From positions 3,968,001-4,032,000 of the forward strand of contig CP069300.1 in NCBI GenBank assembly GCA_016839165.1: a stretch of 64,000 nucleotides of DNA, in the 5' to 3' direction. The notes under the pieces are model-generated. The model searched no databases. It was not told where the DNA came from and saw only the letters and a list, made by a program, of their open reading frames with translations. Both the position numbers and the translations under genes were made by a program. Shown one piece after another: positions 1-9,201 of the stretch. The stretch's first letter is position 1. Every line of letters starts with the position of its first letter. This DNA is from Bradyrhizobium sp. PSBB068. GTDB taxonomy: Bacteria > Pseudomonadota > Alphaproteobacteria > Rhizobiales > Xanthobacteraceae.

Positions 1-482
1 ATCAGGTCGGTGGTCTCCCCGGTGGCCGCGCAGTTCTCCAGATCGAGCCCGAAGCCGAGCTCGGTCAGCATCGCCAATTCAAACCGGATCAGGTGCACGG
101 CGGCAATTCCGGCGTCGTCGAAATCGTCGAGCGTCCCTTGCAGCATCTCGTAGATGTCTTCATGCGGATCGCGCTCCGGCAGCAGCCGGGCCAGCGCCGC
201 CAGATGCGTGACGCCATAGACGGCGTGCGACGATGCGAGCAGCGTCGCCGCCCGCAGCCTTGTGCCCTCCAGCGCGTACATCCCGAGATGCTCATCGAGC
301 CGGGCCCGCCACACCGCGGTGACGCTGTTGCCGGGCTGCAGCAGCGGGCGCATCCGCGAGCCGGCACCGCCGCGCACCAGGCCGAGATGGCGGCCGTGCT
401 CGCGGGTCAGGAGCTCGACGATGGCGGAGGATTCGCCATGCCGCCGCACCCCCAGCACGATGCCTTCGTCGGTCCATTCCAT
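1..482 (-). CDS. recO: DNA repair protein RecO (3' end outside window)
   Basis: RecO helps RecR load RecA onto SSB-coated single strands in recombinational gap repair. Reading from an ATG at 482, the protein begins [20 protein letters not shown], the typical N-terminal OB-fold start, and continues with [11 protein letters not shown] and [16 protein letters not shown], all RecO-like. About 160 residues are inside the window; the C-terminal part, including any zinc-binding cysteines, is missing because the gene runs off position 1. It is the last visible gene of the minus-strand block rpoZ-rsh-pdxJ-acpS-lepB-rnc-era-recO, although two small genes (545-844 plus, 855-1241 minus) lie between era and recO. 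Identification rests on the sequence and on the classic era-recO neighbourhood. Confidence 0.93.
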   Translation of the reverse strand, partial: MEWTDEGIVLGVRRHGESSAIVELLTREHGRHLGLVRGGAGSRMRPLLQPGNSVTAVWRARLDEHLGMYALEGTRLRAATLLASSHAVYGVTHLAALARLLPERDPHEDIYEMLQGTLDDFDDAGIAAVHLIRFELAMLTELGFGLDLENCAATGETTDL

Positions 483-544
483 GTGCTAACTATACCGCCA
501 ACCGGTCCGATACTGAAGTTGTCGACCTATGCGGGACGATCGTA

Positions 545-844
545 ATGGCTAGCCTCATCGGCGACTTGATCGCCGGCGTGCTCGAACTTGTATTCTGGGC
601 GGTCTGGGAAATGCTTCCTGTGCTCTGCTTCTTCACCGCGTTTGCAGTGGTGTTTGCCGCAACGCTTGGCAAGGTAACCATCGAACGCCCCGACGGCAGG
701 ATCGGCTGGACAGGTACTCCCGGAATCAGTCGCTCGCCTCAGGGCCGGATGATCTTGTCAGCTTCGCTCGGCGTCATCGTCGGCTTCGTCTTCTGGGTTA
801 TCGTCGTGAGCGGGATCGTCATCTTCCACGCGTACCGATCGTGA
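545..844 (+). CDS. small two-helix membrane protein, unknown function
   Basis: A 99-residue protein beginning MASLIGDLIAGVLELVFWAV. Two hydrophobic segments, at roughly residues 5-40 and 72-95, flank a short polar loop containing an RPDGRIGWTGTPG stretch. No family is recognised. It is divergent from recO (62 bp apart) and convergent with the membrane gene at 855-1241, with only 10 bp between their stops. The opposite-strand frame over the same bases is basic and low in quality, which favours this strand. It is probably an inner-membrane protein; no function can be given. Confidence 0.6.
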   Translation: MASLIGDLIAGVLELVFWAVWEMLPVLCFFTAFAVVFAATLGKVTIERPDGRIGWTGTPGISRSPQGRMILSASLGVIVGFVFWVIVVSGIVIFHAYRS

Positions 845-854
845 GGTCTGCCCC

Positions 855-1241
855 CTACGCGTTGAACCAGCCCTGTGCGTCACCGGTGAAGGAATAATAC
901 AGTCCGAGCGCCGCCAAGGCGTGGGAGACGACCTGGATCCCGTTGTCGATTTCGACGCCGTTCGTGACGATGTCCTGCAACAGGCCGACCGCCGACAACA
1001 CCAGCGCGACCAGCAAAACCCAGCGCGGCCAGTTCTTGCGGTATCGCGCCGCAAGGAAGACAAAAAAGGTGAACAACAGCAGAAAGCCGGCATCGAGCAA
1101 AGGCAGTGAGGTCACCGTCTGCGATGTCAACTCTTCCTTCGGAGTGCGATCGCTGAACGCCGCCGACAGCGCGTCAAGGAGCAGCGTCGCATACAGCAGC
1201 ACCTCAAACCACAGCACGTTTCGGGGCACGTTCATCGCCAA
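855..1241 (-). CDS. small membrane protein with about three to four helices, unknown function
   Basis: A 128-residue protein with hydrophobic segments near residues 10-28, 45-64, 70-92 and 105-118, starting MAMNVPRNVLWFEVLLYATL. The segment AARYRKNWPRW between two helices suggests a positively charged cytoplasmic loop. It starts 8 bp after the era stop in the same direction, so it is probably cotranscribed with era. I do not recognise the family. The hydrophobic periodicity and the operon position support a real gene; function is unknown. Confidence 0.7.
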   Translation of the reverse strand: MAMNVPRNVLWFEVLLYATLLLDALSAAFSDRTPKEELTSQTVTSLPLLDAGFLLLFTFFVFLAARYRKNWPRWVLLVALVLSAVGLLQDIVTNGVEIDNGIQVVSHALAALGLYYSFTGDAQGWFNA

Positions 1242-1249
1242 CGCCGGTC

Positions 1250-2173
1250 TTATTCCTCGGGGAAATCCAGCCCCATTTCCTTGTAACGGTCGGGATCGTC
1301 GCCCCAGTTCTCGCGCACCTTGACGAACAGGAACAGATGCACCGGCACGCCCATGATCTCGGCGATCTCGGCGCGAGCCTGCGCGCCGATCGACTTGATG
1401 GTGGCGCCGCCCTTGCCGAGCACGATCTTGCGCTGGCTCTCGCGCTCGACAAAGATCGTCTGCTCGATCCGGATCGACTTGTCCTTGCGGTCGGTCCAGC
1501 TGTCGGTCTCGACCGTCGACTGGTACGGCAATTCCTGATGCAGATGGCTGTAGATCTTCTCGCGTGTGATCTCGGCCGCCAGATGCCGCATCGGCGCATC
1601 CGACATCTGGTCTTCGGGATAGAGGAACGGTCCCGCAGGCACCAGCTTGGCCAGCGCCTGGCGCAGATCGTCGACGCCGTCGCCCGACAGCGCCGAGATC
1701 ATGAAGGTGTGCTCGAAGCGCATCCGCTCATTGGCGGCCTGCGCCAGCGCCAGGAGCTTCTCGCGCTGAACCAGGTCGACCTTGTTCAGCACCAGGATCT
1801 TCGGGTGCGCGACGGTCTCGAGCTTGGCCAGGATCGCGTTGGCCTCTTCGTCGATGCCCGACTTGGCATCGAGCAGCACGCAGACCAGATCGGCGTCGTG
1901 GGCGCCGCTCCAGGCGGTCGAGACCATGGCGCGGTCGAGCCGGCGCCGCGGCGCGAAGATGCCGGGCGTATCGACCAGGATGATCTGCGCGTTGCCCTCG
2001 ATCACGATGCCGCGGATCAGCGCGCGCGTGGTCTGCACCTTGCGCGACACGATGGTGACCTTGGAGCCCACCAGCGCGTTGACCAGCGTCGACTTGCCGA
2101 CATTGGGTGCACCGATCAGCGCGACGAAGCCACAGCGCGTCGCGTCTCCCTGCCCTTTGGTCTCGTCAGTCAT
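1250..2173 (-). CDS. era: GTPase Era
   Basis: Era is an essential GTPase that binds 16S rRNA near its 3' end and acts in 30S maturation at the membrane. Visible motifs, numbered from the ATG at 2173: Walker A GAPNVGKS (about 21-28), switch DTPG (68-71), NKVD (about 130), and the C-terminal KH domain loop GKGGATIKSIG. Length 307 residues is normal. A GTG at 2191 would add six residues, but the ATG at 2173 is preferred, with a GAAGG upstream; it overlaps the rnc stop by 8 bp. The rnc-era order is standard. Confidence 0.97.
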   Translation of the reverse strand: MTDETKGQGDATRCGFVALIGAPNVGKSTLVNALVGSKVTIVSRKVQTTRALIRGIVIEGNAQIILVDTPGIFAPRRRLDRAMVSTAWSGAHDADLVCVLLDAKSGIDEEANAILAKLETVAHPKILVLNKVDLVQREKLLALAQAANERMRFEHTFMISALSGDGVDDLRQALAKLVPAGPFLYPEDQMSDAPMRHLAAEITREKIYSHLHQELPYQSTVETDSWTDRKDKSIRIEQTIFVERESQRKIVLGKGGATIKSIGAQARAEIAEIMGVPVHLFLFVKVRENWGDDPDRYKEMGLDFPEE

Positions 2174-2987
2174 TGGTACCGACGCCTTCACGCTCGATCA
2201 TCGCGGATGCTGCTGCCTTCTCTGCCGCGCGCTTGTTGCCGCCGAGGCCCTCGGCGGAGGCGAGGCCCGGCAGATCAACCGCAACGCGGAATTGTGGATC
2301 ATGGTGCGGGCCGGTGCGTTCGACCTCGCGATAGACCGGCGTCGGCAATCCCTTGCCTTGCGCCCATTCCTGCAACACGGTCTTGGGATCGCGCAACGGC
2401 CGGCGCAGCTTGTGCATCCGCTCGGTCCAGTTGCGCTCGACGAACTGGCGCGCGGCCTCGTAGCCGCCGTCGAGGAAGATCGCGCCGATCACCGCCTCGC
2501 AGATGTCGCCGAGCACGGATTTGCGCAGCCGCGCGCCCTCGACCGCCTTCACCATACCGAGCTTGATGTCGTCGAGCAGCCCGAGCGACTTGGCGACGTC
2601 GGCGCAGCTCTCCTTGCGCACGAGGTCGGCGAGCCGCTTCGACAGTTCGCCCTCATCGGCCTTCGGAAACGCCCGGAACAACATGTCCGAGACGATCAGC
2701 CCGAGCACGTGATCGCCGAGGAATTCCAGCCGCTGGTAGCTGTCGGCGCGGTTGCGAGTGGCCGGCTTAAGCGCGGAGACGTGGGTGAACGCGGTGGTCA
2801 GCAGCGCAGCGTCGGCGAACGTATAGCCGATCCGCGCTTCGGTGCCTGCGATCGCGGCCTTCGCTTCGGCAGCCTTGGCCGCCTTGCTGCGTCGCTTCTT
2901 CGGCGCGGCCGTGCTCTCGGCGGCAGACGTCTGGCTCGGCTCGCCGGTCGGCGCTTGATCGTTGATGGCTGCGGTATCGTCGTTCAT
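2166..2987 (-). CDS. rnc: Ribonuclease III
   Basis: Cleaves double-stranded RNA, processing rRNA precursors and regulatory duplexes. The RNase III signature RLEFLGDHVLG (about residues 86-96) carries catalytic Glu88 and Asp92, and the second acidic motif is GDICEAVIGAIFLDGG. The C-terminal dsRNA-binding domain starts at DPKTVLQEWAQGKG. The ATG at 2987 forms an ATGA overlap with the lepB stop, so it is preferred over the ATG at 3014. This leaves an unusual Ala/Lys-rich N-terminal extension of about 45 residues before the nuclease domain, perhaps an extra RNA-binding tail. Confidence 0.97.
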   Translation of the reverse strand: MNDDTAAINDQAPTGEPSQTSAAESTAAPKKRRSKAAKAAEAKAAIAGTEARIGYTFADAALLTTAFTHVSALKPATRNRADSYQRLEFLGDHVLGLIVSDMLFRAFPKADEGELSKRLADLVRKESCADVAKSLGLLDDIKLGMVKAVEGARLRKSVLGDICEAVIGAIFLDGGYEAARQFVERNWTERMHKLRRPLRDPKTVLQEWAQGKGLPTPVYREVERTGPHHDPQFRVAVDLPGLASAEGLGGNKRAAEKAAASAMIEREGVGTND

Positions 2988-3745
2988 CGCACGATGGAGA
3001 ATAGGCGATTCCACCGCACCGCGAACGGCCAGCGCCAGACCATCCAGGCCTGCTCACCCTCGGCGATCGAGAAGAAGATCATCTGGGCGCGCCCGATGAT
3101 GTTCTCGAACGGCACGTAGCCGACCTGCGACAGGAAGCGGCTGTCGGTCGAGTTGTCGCGGTTGTCGCCCATCATGAAGAAATGTCCGGGCGGAACGGTG
3201 TAGACGATGGTGTTGTCCATATAGCTGTTGTCGGTGCAATCCAGCGTCTCATAGCTGACGCCGTTCGGCAGCGTTTCCTTCCAGCGCTTGACCCGGGCAG
3301 TGGCATCCGCCGAGCCGCAGGGGTCCTCGCCGACGAAATCGCTCAGCCGCTCGCGCTTGATCGGCTCATCGTTGATGTAGAGCAGCCCGTTCTTGACCTC
3401 GATGCGGTCGCCCGGCAGGCCGACGACACGTTTGATGTAGTCGGTGGAGTCATCCCGCGGCAGCCGAAACACCACGATGTCGCCGCGGTTCGGCTCCGAG
3501 CCGAAGATACGGCCCGAGAAGATGTTCGGCGAGAACGGGATCGAATAGTGGCTGTAGCCGTAGGAATATTTCGAGACGAACAGATAGTCGCCCACCAGAA
3601 GCGTCGCCTTCATCGACCCCGAAGGGATGTTGAACGGCTGGAACAGGAAGGTGCGGATGACGAGCGCGATCAGAAGGGCATGGATGACGACGCGGATGGT
3701 CTCGCCGAAGCCGCTTTCAGTTTTGGTCCCGGTGGTCACGCTCAT
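2984..3745 (-). CDS. lepB: Signal peptidase I
   Basis: Removes signal peptides from Sec and Tat preproteins at the periplasmic face of the inner membrane. A single N-terminal membrane segment (about 18-36) precedes the catalytic serine box PSGSMKATLL (Ser44). The lysine box is DYIKRVVGLPGDRI (Lys105), followed by the box MMGDNRDNSTDSR. Length 253 residues is typical of alphaproteobacterial enzymes. It overlaps rnc by 4 bp (ATGA), and the lepB-rnc-era coupling is widely conserved. The 282 bp separating it from acpS may hold a promoter. Confidence 0.97.
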   Translation of the reverse strand: MSVTTGTKTESGFGETIRVVIHALLIALVIRTFLFQPFNIPSGSMKATLLVGDYLFVSKYSYGYSHYSIPFSPNIFSGRIFGSEPNRGDIVVFRLPRDDSTDYIKRVVGLPGDRIEVKNGLLYINDEPIKRERLSDFVGEDPCGSADATARVKRWKETLPNGVSYETLDCTDNSYMDNTIVYTVPPGHFFMMGDNRDNSTDSRFLSQVGYVPFENIIGRAQMIFFSIAEGEQAWMVWRWPFAVRWNRLFSIVR

Positions 3746-4027
3746 TGCTTTCCCAATTCCCGTGGGCCGATGTCCACGCGGTGGCAGAACGTTCTCTTCG
3801 CGCGAAGCGTCAGGCCCTCGCGTGAGGAAAATGGCCTTGATTCTGATCTTGAGGGCAAACTCCGGCCTAAACCCGGAATCCGCGTCTCGCTCGATTTAGC
3901 CTGCGGCGTTTTAGACGGTTGTTTGCGGAGGCGCAATCAATCGTCGCCTCAAAACTTCGCAATTCATTGAAATGTCAATGATTTTTTAGTTTGCTGAAGT
4001 TTTCCGGCAGATTCCGGCGCCGCGCGC

Positions 4028-4444
4028 TCATCTGGCGGGGGCAACCGCCGAAATTATGACGAAGGCCTGCGCCAGCGGCCAATCGTCCGTAATCGACAGG
4101 TCGATCTGCGCCTGCATGCCCTCGGGCGTCAGTTCCTGGAGCCTGGCCAGCGCCCCGCCGGTCAGCCGCATCGACGGCCGCCCGCCGGGCAGGTTCACCA
4201 CCCCCATGTCCTTCCACCACACCCCGCGCCGGATACCGGTGCCGAGCGCCTTGGAGCACGCTTCCTTGGCGGCGAAGCGCTTGGCGTAGGTTGCGACCAC
4301 CATCTTCTCGTTGTTGGCGCGGCGCATCGCCTTGGCCCGTTCGGCGTCGGTGAAGATGCGATCGAGGAAGCGCTCGCCATGGCGCTCGATCACCTTGGCG
4401 ACCCGGGTGATGTCGATCAGGTCGGAGCCGATGCCGATGATCAT
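4028..4444 (-). CDS. acpS: Holo-[acyl-carrier-protein] synthase
   Basis: Transfers 4'-phosphopantetheine from CoA to the serine of apo-ACP for fatty acid synthesis. The N-terminus [15 protein letters not shown] holds the metal-binding Asp8, and [15 protein letters not shown] holds the second metal ligand Glu. Length 138 residues is typical. The ATG overlaps the pdxJ stop by 4 bp (ATGA), so the two are translationally coupled, an arrangement seen in many proteobacteria. Confidence 0.96.
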   Translation of the reverse strand: MIIGIGSDLIDITRVAKVIERHGERFLDRIFTDAERAKAMRRANNEKMVVATYAKRFAAKEACSKALGTGIRRGVWWKDMGVVNLPGGRPSMRLTGGALARLQELTPEGMQAQIDLSITDDWPLAQAFVIISAVAPAR

Positions 4445-5214
4445 GCGCCGGCCACACCCTGCGCCTTGGCGCGGCCGCGGTCCATCGCCGCGCGCATCTC
4501 GCGCACCGTCCCGGCGATGCCGACGAACAGCGCCTCGCCCATCATGAAATAGCCGATGTTGAGCTCGCGGATTTCCGGCAGCGCCGAGATCGTCTCCGCG
4601 GTCTCATAGTCGAGCCCGTGGCCGGCATGGACCTCGAGCCCGGCCGCCTGCGCGAGCCTTGCGCCGTCGACGATGCGCTTCCATTCGGCGTCCGCCTTGT
4701 CCTTGTGGCCATCGACGACGGCGTCGCACCAGCCGCCGGTGTGGATCTCGATCACGGGTGCCTTCAGCTTCGCGGCCATCTCGATCTGCCTGGGATCGGC
4801 CGCAATGAACAGCGAGACCCGGATGCCGGCATCATTGAGCCGCGCGATGAACGGGGCCAGCGCATTGTGCTGGCCGACCACGTCGAGGCCGCCTTCGGTG
4901 GTGAGCTCCTGGCGCCGTTCCGGTACCAGGCAGACCGCGTGAGGCTTGGTGGCGAGCGAGATCCGCAGCATGTCGTCGGTCGCCGCCATCTCGAAATTCA
5001 GCGGCCTCGATATCTCGGCCTTGAGCCGCGCCATGTCTTCGTCACGGATATGGCGGCGATCCTCGCGCAGATGCGCGGTGATGCCATCGGCGCCGGCCGC
5101 GATCGCAGCAAGCGCCAGCCGCACCGGGTCGGGCCGCGCCCCGCCCCGCGCATTGCGCAGGGTCGCGACGTGATCGACGTTGATACCGAGACGGAGCGGA
5201 GCAGCCTTTAACAT
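4441..5214 (-). CDS. pdxJ: Pyridoxine 5'-phosphate synthase
   Basis: Condenses 1-deoxyxylulose 5-phosphate with 3-amino-1-hydroxyacetone 1-phosphate in DXP-dependent vitamin B6 synthesis. [19 protein letters not shown] near the N-terminus is the hallmark, followed by [16 protein letters not shown] and later HAGHGLDY. Starting at 5214 gives 257 residues, close to the family length. The frame stays open upstream to an ATG at 5301 with an AAGGA three bases before it, which would add 29 residues that do not look like PdxJ; I prefer 5214. The gene follows rsh and overlaps acpS. Confidence 0.95.
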   Translation of the reverse strand: MLKAAPLRLGINVDHVATLRNARGGARPDPVRLALAAIAAGADGITAHLREDRRHIRDEDMARLKAEISRPLNFEMAATDDMLRISLATKPHAVCLVPERRQELTTEGGLDVVGQHNALAPFIARLNDAGIRVSLFIAADPRQIEMAAKLKAPVIEIHTGGWCDAVVDGHKDKADAEWKRIVDGARLAQAAGLEVHAGHGLDYETAETISALPEIRELNIGYFMMGEALFVGIAGTVREMRAAMDRGRAKAQGVAGA

Positions 5215-5307
5215 GTCTCTGACCTGTAGTCCGAGCCTGTCGGGCACGGGCGTCGCCGTTTGCAGGACGGGGTCGCTTCCGCCCGCCGACGCCGCGCGCA
5301 TCGATCC

Positions 5308-7599
5308 TTACCCATTGACGCGCTCGACCCGTGCAACGACGGCCTTGGCGCGCAACTGCGCGATGATAGCGCTGAGATGCTTGAGGTCATAGACCTCAAG
5401 ATCGATGGTCAGCTCCGTGAAGTCGGGCGATTGACGCGACATGTGGATGTTGTCGATATTGCCGTCATGCTCGGCGATCACGGTCGCGATCTGGGCGAGG
5501 CTGCCGGGTTCGTTGACATTGTGCACCAGGATCCGCGCCGGGAAGCGCTGCGGCATGGTCTCGTCGATGTCCCAGCGCACGTCGAGCCAGCGCTCCGGCT
5601 CCTCCTCGAAATCCTTCAGCGCCGGCGACTGGATCGGATAGATCGTGATCCCCTCGCCCGGCGTGACGATGCCGACGATGCGGTCGCCCGGCACCGCGCC
5701 GCCGTTCGGCGCGAACTTCACCGGCAGGTCGGAGTTGATGCCGCGCACCGGAATCACCGAGGCGGCGCGCGCCGGATGCGGCGGGGTCTGTGTCTTCAGC
5801 TTGGCGGCAAGCCCCTTCTTGGCGCCGTAGCGCACCAGCCGCTCTTCCTTGTAGTCGGGATACATCGCGCGCGCGACATCGGAAGCCTTGATCTCGCCGC
5901 GTCCAACCGAGGCCATCACCTCCTCGATCGAGGTGCGCGCGAGCCGCGGCAACGCGCCCTTCAATTTGTCGTCGGCATATTCGATCTTGGCGCGGGCAAA
6001 CAGGCGGTCGACGATTCGGCGGCCGAGGCCGGCATACTGGTCGCGCACGGCATCGCGGGTGGCACGCCGGATCGCGGCGCGCGCCTTGCCGGTGCGGGCG
6101 AGCGCCTCCCACGCCGATGGCGGCGCCGACTGCGCCTTCGAGGTCAGCACCTCGACCTCGTCGCCGTTCTGCAGCTCGGACGACAACGGCGCGAACTTGC
6201 CGTTGATCTTGCAGCCGACCGCGCTGTTGCCGACGGCGGTGTGCACCGCATAGGCGAAGTCGATCACGTTGGCGTTGCGCGGCAGTGCGATCAGCTTGCC
6301 CTTCGGGGTGAAGCAGAACACCTGGTCATGGAACAGCTCGAGCTTGGTGTGCTCGAGGAATTCTTCCGGATTGGAGCTCTCCGAGAGGATGCCGATGGTG
6401 TGGCGCAGCCAGGCGAAGGCGTTGGATTCGTGCTTGAGCCGCTCATGCGGCGAGCCGGCCCCTTCCTTGTAGAAGGCATGCGCGGCGATGCCGAACTCGG
6501 CGATCTGGTTCATCTCCTCGGTGCGGATCTGCAATTCGACGCGTTGCTTGCCCGGACCGATCACCGTGGTGTGGATCGAGCGGTAGTCGTTCTGCTTCGG
6601 GGTCGAGATGTAGTCCTTGAAGCGGCCCGGCACCACCGGCCAGGTGGTGTGCACGATGCCGAGCGCGCGGTAGCAGGCGCCGACGTCGTCGAGGATGACG
6701 CGGAAGCCGTAGATGTCGGACAGCTGCTCGAAGCCGACCGACTTGCGCTCCATCTTGGTCCAGATCGAAAACGGCTGCTTGCGGCGACCGAACACCCGCG
6801 CGGTGATGCCGTTCTTCTGCAGGTTCTTGGAGAGCTGGGTTTCGATCTCGCCGATCAGATTGCGGTTGCGCTCGGCCAGGGAATCGAGCCGCTGCTGGAC
6901 CACGGCATAGGCCTCGGGATCGAGCACGAAGAACGACAGGTCCTCGAGCTCTTCGCGCATCTCCTGCATACCCATGCGGCCGGCCAGCGGCGCATAGATG
7001 TCCAGCGTCTCATCGGCGATGCGGCGCCGCGAGGCCGGCGGCATGAACTCCATGGTCCGCATGTTGTGCAGGCGATCTGCGAGCTTGATCAAGAGCACGC
7101 GGACGTCGTCGGCGATCGCCAGCAGCAGCTTGCGCAAATTCTCGGCCTGCTTGGCCTCGCGCGACACGAGTTCCAGCCGCTTCAGCTTGGTGAGGCCTTC
7201 GACCAGCGCGCCGATCTCGTGGCCGAACACATGGTCGATCTCGGCCCGCGTCGCCTCGGTGTCCTCGATCGTGTCGTGCAGCAGCGCCGCCACGATCGTG
7301 GCGTCGTCGAGCTTGAGGTTGGTGAGGATCGCGGCGACCTCGAGCGGATGCGAGAAATAGGGATCGCCGGAGGCACGCGTCTGGGTGCCGTGCGCCTTCA
7401 TGGCGTAGACATAGGCGCGGTTGAGCAGGTCTTCGTTGGTGTCGGGGTTGTAGGAACGGACGCGCTCGACAAGGTCATATTGTCGCATCATGCGCGTCCG
7501 CGGCCTGGCCGGCCGCTCCGCCGCGGACGACGCCGGCGCCACCGCAACCGTTTCGGTTGCAGCCTGCATCTGGATGGAACTGCGGCGTCGATACGCCAT
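5308..7599 (-). CDS. rsh: Bifunctional (p)ppGpp synthetase/hydrolase Rsh (RelA/SpoT family)
   Basis: Makes and degrades the stringent-response alarmone (p)ppGpp. Domains in order: an HD hydrolase domain with intact residues (FSHPLEVAAIL, LLHDTIEDT, LADRLHNMRTM); a synthetase domain (DIYGFRVIL, NDYRSIHTTV, ELQIRTEEMNQIAEFG); a TGS domain (CFTPKGKLIALPRNANVIDFA); and a C-terminal ACT domain from about residue 690. Length 763 residues is typical of the single Rsh enzyme of alphaproteobacteria. Both catalytic halves appear functional. The start at 7599 is uncertain; the conserved region begins near MMRQYDLVERV, 36 residues later. Downstream of rpoZ, as in many proteobacteria. Confidence 0.97.
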   Translation of the reverse strand: MAYRRRSSIQMQAATETVAVAPASSAAERPARPRTRMMRQYDLVERVRSYNPDTNEDLLNRAYVYAMKAHGTQTRASGDPYFSHPLEVAAILTNLKLDDATIVAALLHDTIEDTEATRAEIDHVFGHEIGALVEGLTKLKRLELVSREAKQAENLRKLLLAIADDVRVLLIKLADRLHNMRTMEFMPPASRRRIADETLDIYAPLAGRMGMQEMREELEDLSFFVLDPEAYAVVQQRLDSLAERNRNLIGEIETQLSKNLQKNGITARVFGRRKQPFSIWTKMERKSVGFEQLSDIYGFRVILDDVGACYRALGIVHTTWPVVPGRFKDYISTPKQNDYRSIHTTVIGPGKQRVELQIRTEEMNQIAEFGIAAHAFYKEGAGSPHERLKHESNAFAWLRHTIGILSESSNPEEFLEHTKLELFHDQVFCFTPKGKLIALPRNANVIDFAYAVHTAVGNSAVGCKINGKFAPLSSELQNGDEVEVLTSKAQSAPPSAWEALARTGKARAAIRRATRDAVRDQYAGLGRRIVDRLFARAKIEYADDKLKGALPRLARTSIEEVMASVGRGEIKASDVARAMYPDYKEERLVRYGAKKGLAAKLKTQTPPHPARAASVIPVRGINSDLPVKFAPNGGAVPGDRIVGIVTPGEGITIYPIQSPALKDFEEEPERWLDVRWDIDETMPQRFPARILVHNVNEPGSLAQIATVIAEHDGNIDNIHMSRQSPDFTELTIDLEVYDLKHLSAIIAQLRAKAVVARVERVNG

Positions 7600-7750
7600 G
7601 AACTCGCTGCCTCTCGCGCGGGACCGAAGCGTCCCTTCCTCAATCTAGTGCGCTTTCGAACGAAGCTGCACCCCGCGCGGGCCCTGGGACCATTCAATTT
7701 CCCGCGCCCGCATAGGACGCACCGTAACAGCGAAATTGTCAACAAAAGCA

Positions 7751-7779
7751 AAGGCCCGGAGCAATGTCCGGGCCTTTTT
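7751..7779 (-). terminator. Rho-independent terminator after rpoZ
   Basis: A perfect 11-bp stem, AAAGGCCCGGA with TCCGGGCCTTT, encloses a short loop and is flanked by T/A runs on both sides. It lies between the rpoZ stop (7816) and the rsh start (7599), so it should end rpoZ transcription before rsh. The better T tract is on the plus strand, so it may act in both directions. Confidence 0.75.
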
Positions 7780-7815
7780 CAAATCCGTTCCAAACGAGGC
7801 AGCTGAACGACGGGC

Positions 7816-8208
7816 TTACTCGTCTTCCTCGGGCTGCTCTTCCGGGGGAGCGAGGCCTTCGAGGCCCTTCAGCAGCTCTTCCTCGGTCATGCGCTCGACC
7901 GCGACCTCGGTGTCGTCGGCGTCAACGCTGGCACCAGCGGAACCGATCAGCGGCACAGTGTCCGGCTCGGGCTCGTCCACCTCGACGAACTTCTGCAGGG
8001 AGTGTACCAGTTCCTCCTTGAGGTCTTCCGGCGAGATCGTCGAATCGGCGATCTCGCGCAACGAAACGACCGGGTTCTTGTCGTTGTCGCGATCAACCGT
8101 GAGTTGCGACCCCGACGAGATCATCCGGGCGCGATGCGCAGCCAACAGGACGAGGTCGAAGCGATTGTCGACCTTATCAATGCAATCTTCGACGGTGACG
8201 CGAGCCAT
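7816..8208 (-). CDS. rpoZ: RNA polymerase omega subunit
   Basis: Omega aids assembly of beta' into RNA polymerase and, in proteobacteria, forms part of a ppGpp site. The N-terminus [20 protein letters not shown] and [11 protein letters not shown] are diagnostic, followed by [14 protein letters not shown]. Length 130 residues is usual for alphaproteobacteria, with the characteristic acidic C-terminus ending [10 protein letters not shown]. Adjacent to rsh, but a terminator lies between them. Confidence 0.97.
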   Translation of the reverse strand: MARVTVEDCIDKVDNRFDLVLLAAHRARMISSGSQLTVDRDNDKNPVVSLREIADSTISPEDLKEELVHSLQKFVEVDEPEPDTVPLIGSAGASVDADDTEVAVERMTEEELLKGLEGLAPPEEQPEEDE

Positions 8209-8568
8209 CTCGAGGCGCTCCGTGGTAAAAGGGACCGAACATGTAGGTTATGAGGGTTAGTTATAGGGCTAGTCCCGGTTTCGCAAGGTAAAATTTGTGA
8301 TTTGCCTTCCCAACAGGCTCTGATAACCCGGTCCGCCGGGGCCAGAAGGGCCGGAGCGTCTGACGACATGGCTAGGTTGCCGTCCCAGACAAGTAAATCT
8401 CTTCATTGCAATGTCAAAAGTCTAGGCTTTTTGCCCTCGCCTCACCATAATTGCGGTGGTGATTGTCGTAGGGAAAGATTCACTGAACTTTAGGCAGCAA
8501 CGCTGGAAATTGCGCGCGGTCGGTCGTCGTTGCGCTAAGAACACTAACAACTACGCGAGAACACTTTG
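8209..8568. other. divergent intergenic region between rpoZ and the NYN gene
   Basis: A 360-bp stretch with no supportable gene. It must contain the outward promoters for rpoZ (minus) and for the NYN-UDG-LanC-like set (plus). It is richer in A/T than its flanks. No confident promoter elements or RNA gene could be picked out by eye. Confidence 0.5.
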
Positions 8569-9201
8569 ATGTCGTCACCTGTTTCCAACAAGATCGCGCT
8601 CTTCATCGACGGAGCCAATCTTTATGCAACCGCAAAGACCCTCGGCTTCGACATCGACTACAAACGCCTCCTCAAGGAATTCCAGAGCCGAGGAACACTG
8701 CTGCGAGCATTCTACTACACGGCGATCATCGAGGATCAGGAGTATTCGTCGATCCGTCCGTTGATCGACTGGCTCGACTACAACGGCTACACCGTCGTCA
8801 CCAAGGCGACCAAGGAATTCATCGACGCCAGCGGCCGCCGCAAGGTGAAGGGCAATATGGACATCGAGCTCGCCGTCGATGCCATGGAACTTGCCGAGCA
8901 CATCGATCAGATGATTCTGTTTTCCGGCGACGGCGATTTCCGCTCGCTGGTCGAGGCCGTGCAGCGTCGTGGCGTTCGCGTCACCGTGATCTCCACGATT
9001 GCCAGCCAGCCGCCGATGATCGCCGACGAGCTGCGCCGCCAGGCCGACGTCTTCACCGACCTGGTCGAGCTGCAATCCAAGCTTGGCCGCGATCCGTCCG
9101 AACGGCCGGCGCCGCGCGAACCGCGTCACCACTCCCCGCAATTCCTGCAGCGCGCGACCACGATGGCCCCACGGGGAGCCGATGACGATTTCGACGAGTA
9201 A
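8569..9201 (+). CDS. NYN-domain (LabA/DUF88-like) putative ribonuclease
   Basis: A 210-residue protein of the NYN family, PIN-like folds that bind metal with conserved acidic residues and in several members cleave RNA. Visible motifs: IALFIDGANLYATAKTL (first acid Asp14), then KGNMDIELAVDAM and LFSGDGDFRSLVE with clustered aspartates, then GVRVTVIS. The C-terminal 40 residues are Pro/Arg/His-rich and end DDDFDE. The ATG at 8569 is chosen over an adjacent TTG. The next gene starts 20 bp before this stop, so the two are coupled. RNase activity is inferred from the family; the target is unknown. Confidence 0.9.
   Translation: MSSPVSNKIALFIDGANLYATAKTLGFDIDYKRLLKEFQSRGTLLRAFYYTAIIEDQEYSSIRPLIDWLDYNGYTVVTKATKEFIDASGRRKVKGNMDIELAVDAMELAEHIDQMILFSGDGDFRSLVEAVQRRGVRVTVISTIASQPPMIADELRRQADVFTDLVELQSKLGRDPSERPAPREPRHHSPQFLQRATTMAPRGADDDFDE

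Noticed and set aside
5260..7806. Long plus-strand open frame of 848 codons
   Set aside because: It is antisense to rsh; the product is His/Arg/Asp-rich with no domain, as expected for a GC-rich shadow frame.
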